Positions 5,707 through 10,173 of a DNA stretch of 10,173 bases are shown here, piece by piece. Every line of letters starts with the position of its first letter. Within the stretch, counting starts at the first letter, position 1. The notes beneath the pieces were generated by a model. That model ran no database searches. It saw only the letters and a program-made list of their open reading frames with translations, and was not told the DNA's origin. A program made the position numbers and the translations under genes. The stretch comes from Nocardioides sp. (GTDB taxonomy: Bacteria; Actinomycetota; Actinomycetes; Propionibacteriales; Nocardioidaceae). The stretch covers positions 1 through 10,173 of the forward strand of contig JAJPEO010000105.1 of the NCBI GenBank assembly GCA_021166815.1, given 5' to 3'.

Positions 5707-6879
5707 ATGAGCGAACGCGAGATCCAGCTGGGGCAGGGCAGCGGTCCCCTCAAGGGCGTCAAGGTCGTCGAGATCGCCGGCATCGGGCCCAGCCCGCACG
5801 CCTGCATGACGCTGGCCGACATGGGCGCCGACGTGATCCGCATCGAGCGGCCCGGCGGGCAGATGCTGACCGGCGGCAAGCACGACCTGCTCAACCGCGG
5901 GCGCCCCAGCGTGGCGCTCGACCTCAAGAACCCTGAGGCGATCGAGACCGTGCTCGAGCTGGTCGAGTCCGCCGACGTGCTCGTCGAGGGGATGCGACCG
6001 GGAGTGCTCGAGCGCCTGGGCCTGGGCCCCGAGGTCCTCCACGCCCGCAACCCGCGCCTGGTCGTCGGCCGCATGACCGGCTGGGGCCAGAGCGGCCCGT
6101 TCGCCCAGGTCGCCGGCCACGACATGAACTACATCTCCATCACCGGCAGCCTCTTCGGCCTGGGGCAGGACAAGGCGCGTCCGCACTTCCCGGCCAACCT
6201 GCTCGGTGACTTCGGGGGCGGCTCGACGTACCTCGTCATCGGCATCCTCGCCGCCCTGCTGGAGGCGCGTACCAGTGGCACCGGTCAGGTCGTCGACGCC
6301 GCGATCGTGGACGGCACGGCCCACCTCAACGCGATGACGGCGGCGTTCATGGCGTCGCCGTCGTACAAGGAGGAGCGCGTGTCGGGCCTGCTCGACGGAG
6401 GCGCGCCGTTCTACGACATCTACGAGACCTCCGACGGCCGCCACGTGTCGGTCGGCGCGCTGGAGCCGCAGTTCTACGACGCCTTCATCGACCTCCTCGG
6501 CGTCAAGGACACCGTCCCGGACCGCTGGGACCCGGCCAACCACGACGAGCTGCGACGCCAGATCACCGAGGCGTTCAAGACCCGTACCCAGGCCGAGTGG
6601 GTCGAGGTCTTCGAGGGCACCGACGCGTGCGTCGCGGGCATCATCCCGATGAGCGAGGCGATCGCTCACCCCCACATGGCGGCGCGCGAGGTGTTCGTCG
6701 AGCACGCCGGACAGGTGCAGCCCGCGCCCGCCCCACGGTTCTCCCGTACGGCCTCCAGCCTGGCCCTGCCTCCCGCGCCCGCCGTGGGCATCGACACCAG
6801 GGCCGCGCTCACCGCGTGGGGCGTCGGCGACGTCGACGGGCTGATCGAGCGGGGGGTCGCCGTCCAGGCGACTGCGTGA
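5707..6879 (+). CDS. Alpha-methylacyl-CoA racemase (CoA-transferase family III)
   Basis: A 390-residue member of the CaiB/BaiF family. Alpha-methylacyl-CoA racemase interconverts 2R and 2S methyl-branched acyl-CoAs so that branched chains and sterol side chains can enter beta-oxidation in the cytosol. Seen: Rossmann-like N-terminal domain with GVKVVEIAGIGP and GADVIRIERPG (about 17-50), the RGRPSVALDLK motif (64-74), and the racemase catalytic set His138 (GHDMNYIS), Asp168 (NLLGDFGGG) and Glu253 (ALEPQFY). These match His126, Asp156 and Glu241 of the Mycobacterium tuberculosis enzyme MCR, all shifted by exactly 12. That separates it from true formyl-CoA-type transferases, which use an Asp nucleophile. 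ATG 5707 is chosen because a good promoter ends 7 nt before it; the longer in-frame reading to 5563 would cross the hairpin and promoter. It stands alone in its unit, with a putative operator. Confidence 0.93.
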   Translation: MSEREIQLGQGSGPLKGVKVVEIAGIGPSPHACMTLADMGADVIRIERPGGQMLTGGKHDLLNRGRPSVALDLKNPEAIETVLELVESADVLVEGMRPGVLERLGLGPEVLHARNPRLVVGRMTGWGQSGPFAQVAGHDMNYISITGSLFGLGQDKARPHFPANLLGDFGGGSTYLVIGILAALLEARTSGTGQVVDAAIVDGTAHLNAMTAAFMASPSYKEERVSGLLDGGAPFYDIYETSDGRHVSVGALEPQFYDAFIDLLGVKDTVPDRWDPANHDELRRQITEAFKTRTQAEWVEVFEGTDACVAGIIPMSEAIAHPHMAAREVFVEHAGQVQPAPAPRFSRTASSLALPPAPAVGIDTRAALTAWGVGDVDGLIERGVAVQATA

Positions 6880-6892
6880 GGCGGACGCGGGA

Positions 6893-6918
6893 GTCGGGTC
6901 GAAGGTCCCTCCCCCGAC
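6893..6918 (+). terminator. Weak hairpin after the racemase
   Basis: GTCGGG (6893-6898) pairs with CCCGAC (6913-6918) around a 14-nt loop, 13 nt after the racemase stop. There is no T-run. It is the only stem candidate in the 66-bp gap and lies before the next gene's -10 box. Confidence 0.3.
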
Positions 6919-6932
6919 CGCCGGCGAGCGCC

Positions 6933-6945
6933 TAGGCTCGCACCC
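6933..6945 (+). promoter_or_regulatory. Leaderless -10 box of the PNPOx-like gene
   Basis: TAGGCT (6933-6938), a standard actinobacterial TANNNT box, lies 7 nt before the ATG, and there is no Shine-Dalgarno. No good -35 stands at 16-18 nt upstream (the region is C-rich). Confidence 0.5.
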
Positions 6946-7386
6946 ATGAACCAGCCGATGTCGGTCATGGATGGCGAGGAGTGCTGGGAGTTCCTGCGCT
7001 CCCACGAGTTCGGGCGCCTCGCGTTCCACCTCGCGGGCGAGGTCCACATCACCCCCATCAACTACGCCGTCCACCACGACCCCGAGACGGACCGGCGGAC
7101 CCTGCTGTTCCGCACTGCCGGGGGCAGCAAGCTGCTCGGCGTGGTGATGAACGAGGACGTCGCCTTCGAGGTCGACGAGTACGCCGACGAGAAGGCCGCC
7201 AGCGTGATCATCCGCGGCAAGGCCCGCAAGCTGGACGAGCACGAGGAGCACAAGGCCGAGAACGTGCCGCTGCGCCCCTGGGTCAACACGTTGAAGTACA
7301 ACGTCGTCGAGATCGACCCCGTCGAGATCAGCGGGCGCCGCTTCGAGCTGACCCGCCCCTGGAAGCACATGCTCCCCGAGTCCTGA
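6946..7386 (+). CDS. Pyridoxamine 5'-phosphate oxidase-like flavoprotein
   Basis: A 146-residue split beta-barrel protein of the pyridox_ox_2 (PF12900) type. Seen: MDGEECWEFLRSHEFGRLAFH (8-28, in pieces), the HITPINYAVH strand pair (34-43), LLFRTAGGSKLLG (53-65), VAFEVDEY (72-79) and SVIIRGKARKL (86-96), the order expected for the family. Members bind FMN or related flavin cofactors and are thought to be redox enzymes; few have proven substrates, and true PNPOx activity is unlikely as the C-terminal PNPOx domain is absent. The ATG follows a leaderless -10. It is in the same direction as the racemase but has its own promoter, so no functional link can be drawn. Nothing is truncated. Confidence 0.85.
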   Translation: MNQPMSVMDGEECWEFLRSHEFGRLAFHLAGEVHITPINYAVHHDPETDRRTLLFRTAGGSKLLGVVMNEDVAFEVDEYADEKAASVIIRGKARKLDEHEEHKAENVPLRPWVNTLKYNVVEIDPVEISGRRFELTRPWKHMLPES

Positions 7387-7561
7387 CGGCGCGGATTCAC
7401 CGATCGGGCGCGCTCGCCACTACCGTTGTCGGCGTTGCCCGCACAGTCTTGCCCCGGGCACAGCAACCGTCCTCTCGGTTGCCCCCTCGATCCTCGAGGC
7501 ACACGTACGCCGCCTTCTCGTGCGGCCATGTGTTGGCGAGACGCCAACCGAAAGATCCACC
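7387..7561 (+). promoter_or_regulatory. Structured 5' leader of the DEAD-box helicase
   Basis: This 175-bp gap has no gene of its own. A TACCGT box (7421-7426) with a weak TTCACC (7396-7401, 19-nt spacer) would start the mRNA near 7433, giving a leader of about 130 nt. The leader can fold into five consecutive hairpins: TGCCCG/CGGGCA (7436-7460), GCAACCG/CGGTTGC (7463-7482), CCTCG/CGAGG (7485-7499), GCCGC/GCGGC (7509-7526) and GTTGGCG-AGA-CGCCAAC (7532-7548). The last ends 13 nt before the ATG, leaving only GAAAGATCC as the ribosome-binding stretch. Autogenous or cold-responsive control would fit an RNA helicase; that is inference. Confidence 0.5.
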
Positions 7562-8962
7562 ATGACCTTCGCCGACCAGGCGTTCATCGGCCTGGGCGTT
7601 CCCGCCCGCCTGTCCGAGATCCTCGCCCAGCAGGGCATCACCACCCCCACCCCCATCCAGGCCGCGACGCTGCCCGACAGCCTCGCCGGCCGCGACGTCC
7701 TCGGCCGCGGCCGCACCGGCTCCGGGAAGACGTACGCGTTCCTCCTGCCGATGGTCGCGCGCCTCGACGCCGCCAAGCTCCCCGCGATGCCGCGCCGCCC
7801 GCGTGCGATCATCCTGGCCCCGACGCGTGAGCTCGTCGGCCAGATCCACGCCTCCCTCAAGCCCCTCGCCGAGGCGGCCGGGCTGACGGCCATCACCGTC
7901 TTCGGCGGCGTCGGCCAGGGCCCCCAGGTCACCGCGCTCAAGAGGGGCGTCGACATCGTCGTCGCCGCTCCCGGCCGGCTCGAGGACCTCATCGGCCAGG
8001 GCCACTGCGACCTCGGCGCGGTCGAGGTGACCGTGCTCGACGAGGCCGACCACATGGCCGACCTGGGCTTCCTGCCCGGCGTCAAGCGCCTGCTCGACAG
8101 GACTCCCCGCACCGGCCAGCGGCTGCTCTTCTCGGCCACGCTGGACAACGCGATCGACGTCCTCGTCAAGCGCTACCTCACCAACCCGGTGACCCACCAG
8201 GCCGACTCCGCGCAGTCGCCGGTCGCCGCGATGAGCCACCACGTGCTCCACCTCGACCGCGAGCACCGGCTGCCGGTCCTGGTCCACCTGACCAGCGCAC
8301 CCGGCCGTACGGTCGTCTTCACCCGCACCAAGCACGGCGCCAAGGCCCTCGCCCGCCAGCTCAACAAGCAGGGCGTGCCGTCGGTGGAGCTGCACGGAAA
8401 CCTCTCGCAGGGTGCCCGTACCCGCAACCTCGACGCCTTCCACTCCGGCAAGGCCTCGACGCTGGTCGCGACCGACATCGCCGCGCGTGGCATCCACGTC
8501 GACGACGTCGCGCTCGTCGTCCACGCCGACCCGCCGGTCGAGCACAAGGCCTACCTGCACCGCTCGGGCCGTACGGCACGCGCGGGCGCGGCCGGGACCG
8601 TCATCACGCTGATGACCGACGACCAGGTCCGCGACGTGCGCAGCCTGACCCGCCAGGCCGGGATCAAGGCGGTCACGACCAAGGTGGCCGGCCCCGACCA
8701 CCCGGTGCTCGCCGAGCTGGCTCCGGGCGAGCGCACGCTGGTCCCCGGCGGCCTCGTCGTCGCCGCTCCCGTCCAGCAGGCGGGTCGCAAGCCCGCCCGC
8801 AAGCCCCAGGGTGGCGGCTCCGGTGGCCGCGGCCGCGGTCAGGGCGGTGGCCCGAGCAGCGGCTCCGGTGCGGGCTCGGGCAACGGCTCGGGTGCGCGCG
8901 GTCGGCGCCGCAGCGGCGGTGGGCGCGGTCGCGGCCGCGCTGCCGCCACCGCCTCCCGGTAA
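7562..8962 (+). CDS. DEAD-box ATP-dependent RNA helicase
   Basis: A 466-residue cytosolic RNA helicase of the RhlE/DeaD kind, which unwinds short RNA duplexes in ribosome assembly, mRNA decay or cold adaptation. Seen: Q motif with F3 and PTPIQ (29-33), motif I GRTGSGKT (50-57; the usual A is R), Ia PTREL (87-91), Ib APGRL, motif II DEAD (160-163), motif III SAT (191-193), then the second RecA domain with VVFTRTK (251-257), ATDIAARG (303-310) and motif VI HRSGRTARAG (333-342). From about 405 the tail is Gly/Arg/Ser-rich (GGRGRGQGGG and similar), typical of RNA-binding extensions. ATG 7562 is chosen since MTFADQAF aligns with family N-termini; an in-frame GTG at 7520 would lie inside the leader hairpins. 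The TAA stop is also the first three bases of the outer arm of a large inverted repeat. No neighbour suggests a dedicated RNA substrate. Confidence 0.95.
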   Translation: MTFADQAFIGLGVPARLSEILAQQGITTPTPIQAATLPDSLAGRDVLGRGRTGSGKTYAFLLPMVARLDAAKLPAMPRRPRAIILAPTRELVGQIHASLKPLAEAAGLTAITVFGGVGQGPQVTALKRGVDIVVAAPGRLEDLIGQGHCDLGAVEVTVLDEADHMADLGFLPGVKRLLDRTPRTGQRLLFSATLDNAIDVLVKRYLTNPVTHQADSAQSPVAAMSHHVLHLDREHRLPVLVHLTSAPGRTVVFTRTKHGAKALARQLNKQGVPSVELHGNLSQGARTRNLDAFHSGKASTLVATDIAARGIHVDDVALVVHADPPVEHKAYLHRSGRTARAGAAGTVITLMTDDQVRDVRSLTRQAGIKAVTTKVAGPDHPVLAELAPGERTLVPGGLVVAAPVQQAGRKPARKPQGGGSGGRGRGQGGGPSSGSGAGSGNGSGARGRRRSGGGRGRGRAAATASR

Positions 8963-9026
8963 CCGGCAGTTCCTTGCACTGGCCGTCGCGAATTCGCGAC
9001 GGCCAGTGCGCATAACTGCCGGTTAC
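8959..9026. repeat. 68-bp double inverted repeat with 34-bp perfect palindrome
   Basis: The core 8976-9009 is a perfect 34-bp palindrome, arms starting GCACTGGCCGTCGCG and meeting at GAATTC with no loop. Four unpaired bases on each side (8972-8975 and 9010-9013) separate it from perfect 13-bp outer arms GTAACCGGCAGTT (8959-8971) and AACTGCCGGTTAC (9014-9026). All 30 arm positions pair. The left arm includes the helicase stop codon, and the right outer arm overlaps the -35 of the monooxygenase gene. It may act as terminator for the helicase, as a cruciform, or be a copy of a dispersed palindromic element. There is no T-tract and no visible target duplication. Confidence 0.9.
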
Positions 9027-9057
9027 AGGGGCTGGGGCTTTCGCCTACGCTCGCCCT
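9022..9057 (+). promoter_or_regulatory. Leaderless promoter of the EthA-like monooxygenase
   Basis: GTTACA (9022-9027, 4 of 6 to TTGACA), an 18-nt spacer and TACGCT (9046-9051) sit 6 nt before the GTG start, without a Shine-Dalgarno. The -35 lies in the outer right arm of the large palindrome, so folding or protein binding there could affect this promoter. Confidence 0.5.
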
Positions 9058-10173
9058 GTGACCCACTCCAGTGACCGGCCCGCCGACCACGTCGACGTCC
9101 TGATCATCGGCGCCGGCCTCTCCGGCATCGGCGCCGCGGCACACCTCGCGCGCGACCTGCCGCACCGGTCGTACGCGATCCTCGAGCGCCGGGCCGTGAG
9201 CGGTGGGACGTGGGACCTGTTCCGCTACCCCGGCATCCGGTCGGACTCCGACATGTACACCCTCGGCTACCGCTTCAAGCCGTGGCAGGGCCACAAGGCG
9301 CTGGCCGACGGCCAGTCGATCCTCGACTACGTCCGCGAGACCGCGCGTGAGAACGGCGTCGACCAGCACATCCGGTACGGCCACCACGTCGTGCGGGCCG
9401 ACTGGGACAGCGCGACGGCGCGCTGGACGGTCACCTCCCTCGTCGACGGCGAGGAGCGCCAGGTCACCGCGAGCTTCCTGTGGGCGTGCAGCGGCTACTA
9501 CGACTACGACCGGGGCTACACCCCGCACTTCGAGGGCCGCGAGCGGTTCCGCGGCCCGGTGGTGCACCCGCAGGCGTGGCCGGAGGACCTCGACTACCAG
9601 GGCAAGAAGGTCGTCGTGATCGGCTCCGGCGCGACCGCGGTGACCCTCGTGCCGGCGATGGCCGACTCCGGTGCCGGCCACGTCACAATGCTGCAGCGCT
9701 CACCCACCTACATCCTCAGCCTGCCGGCGAAGGACGCGTTCGCGTCGGCGGCCCGCAGGGCCCTGGGCAGGAAGGTGTCGTACGGCATCACGCGCTGGAA
9801 GAACATCGGCGTCTCCACCGCGATCTTCCAGCTCAGCCAGCGCCGGCCGAAGATGATGCGCAGCTTCATCCGCAAGACCAACGTCAAGCTGCTGCCGGAG
9901 GGCTACGACGTCGACACGCACTTCAAGCCGGCCTACGACCCGTGGGACCAGCGGCTGTGCCTGGTGCCGGACGGCGACCTGTTCGAGTCGATCAAGGCGG
10001 GTCGCGCCGAGGTCGTGACCGACCGGATCGTCACGTTCACCGAGACCGGGATCCTGCTGGAGTCGGGCCGCGAGATCGAGGCCGACATCATCGTCACCGC
10101 GACCGGCCTCAACATCCAGGTGTTCGGCGGGGCCACGGTCACCGTCGACGGCGAGCGGATGGACCCGGCCAAG
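9058..10173 (+). CDS. ethA: EthA-like Baeyer-Villiger flavin monooxygenase (partial at window end)
   Basis: The first 372 residues of a FAD- and NADPH-dependent monooxygenase; EthA of M. tuberculosis is 489 long, so about 115 residues are missing. The family inserts oxygen next to ketones, forming esters or lactones, or oxidises sulfur. In mycobacteria EthA is known for activating ethionamide. Seen: FAD-binding GAGLSG (18-23), GGTWDLFRYPGIRSDSDMYTLG (49-70, in pieces), the Baeyer-Villiger fingerprint FRGPVVHPQAWP (164-175, F-x-G-x3-H-x3-W-P), NADPH-binding GSGATA (189-194), and LPEGYDV, YDPWDQRLCLVP and TATGLN, all in the order and wording I recall from EthA. GTG 9058 is chosen as the frame opens there and a -10 box lies 6 nt before. 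The TetR regulator EthR, next to ethA in mycobacteria, is not upstream here; downstream is unseen. The true substrate is unknown; orthology is inferred from recall. Confidence 0.92.
   Translation, partial: MTHSSDRPADHVDVLIIGAGLSGIGAAAHLARDLPHRSYAILERRAVSGGTWDLFRYPGIRSDSDMYTLGYRFKPWQGHKALADGQSILDYVRETARENGVDQHIRYGHHVVRADWDSATARWTVTSLVDGEERQVTASFLWACSGYYDYDRGYTPHFEGRERFRGPVVHPQAWPEDLDYQGKKVVVIGSGATAVTLVPAMADSGAGHVTMLQRSPTYILSLPAKDAFASAARRALGRKVSYGITRWKNIGVSTAIFQLSQRRPKMMRSFIRKTNVKLLPEGYDVDTHFKPAYDPWDQRLCLVPDGDLFESIKAGRAEVVTDRIVTFTETGILLESGREIEADIIVTATGLNIQVFGGATVTVDGERMDPAK

Noticed and set aside
5566..7368. 600-codon minus-strand ORF
   Set aside because: Runs antisense through the racemase and PNPOx-like genes, both with intact family motifs, and has no motif of its own.
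7520..7561. 14-residue upstream extension of the helicase
   Set aside because: It lies in the leader hairpins and no family member I know has it; MTFADQAF matches the normal N-terminus.
8976..9009. Palindrome as a recombination or attachment site
   Set aside because: There is no integrase or resolvase nearby and no flanking direct repeat, so nothing supports site-specific recombination.
7397..9013. 538-codon minus-strand ORF
   Set aside because: Antisense to the helicase; its translation is repetitive and has no domain signature.
1..10173. Apparent abundance of GTAC and of CGT-AC codon pairs
   Set aside because: By eye I count about 34 GTAC sites against roughly 27 expected from base composition, and Arg-Thr pairs also use CGC-ACC. 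Too weak to claim as a signal.
1..10173. tRNA, rRNA, CRISPR, insertion sequence, prophage or toxin-antitoxin genes
   Set aside because: Looked for on both strands in all gaps; no cloverleaf, spaced repeat array, transposase motif or suitable small gene pair was seen.

Overview
The window is high-GC DNA (roughly 70%) with tightly packed genes, many GTG and ATG starts lacking a Shine-Dalgarno, and actinobacterial-type gene families: an FadH-like dienoyl-CoA reductase, an MCR-like alpha-methylacyl-CoA racemase, an EthA-like Baeyer-Villiger monooxygenase, a pyridox_ox_2 flavoprotein, and PadR and Lrp regulators. I read it as a chromosomal segment of an actinobacterium, most likely a Nocardioides-like member of the Propionibacteriales. 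The genus is inference. All genes look native; there is no integrase, transposase, phage gene, tRNA, rRNA or CRISPR array.

Layout. Positions 1-713 (+) hold the C-terminal half of a sensor histidine kinase, cut by the window edge. A 190-bp gap with several small hairpins separates it from a convergent minus-strand block. Read in its own direction, that block is: an Lrp/AsnC regulator (4274-3774), a PadR regulator (3727-3161), a FadH-type 2,4-dienoyl-CoA reductase (3118-1121) and a 67-residue membrane protein (1107-904). Divergent from the Lrp gene is a Cys/Met-metabolism PLP enzyme (4367-5533), the arrangement known from methionine gamma-lyase loci. Then follow, all on the plus strand: a possible 27-codon leaderless ORF with a strong hairpin (5579-5662), an alpha-methylacyl-CoA racemase / CaiB family gene (5707-6879), a PNPOx-like flavoprotein (6946-7386), a DEAD-box RNA helicase behind a structured leader (7562-8962), and an EthA-like monooxygenase truncated by the window end (9058-10173).

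How the genes fit together. PadR and FadH probably form a transcription unit with the small membrane protein, under a 14-bp palindrome that overlaps the -35 of a likely leaderless promoter. FadH, the racemase and the monooxygenase point to lipid, branched-acyl or sterol breakdown, but they sit under separate promoters and no shared operator was seen. The Lrp regulator and PLP lyase are a likely amino-acid-responsive pair.

No obviously new multi-gene system is present. The unexplained structure is non-coding: a 68-bp near-perfect double inverted repeat that starts inside the helicase stop codon; an in-frame 30-bp tandem duplication carrying the PadR stop codon and built from a palindromic, repeat-like sequence; five consecutive hairpins in the helicase leader; a clean 17-bp operator inside the racemase promoter; and five starts that fit leaderless promoters.
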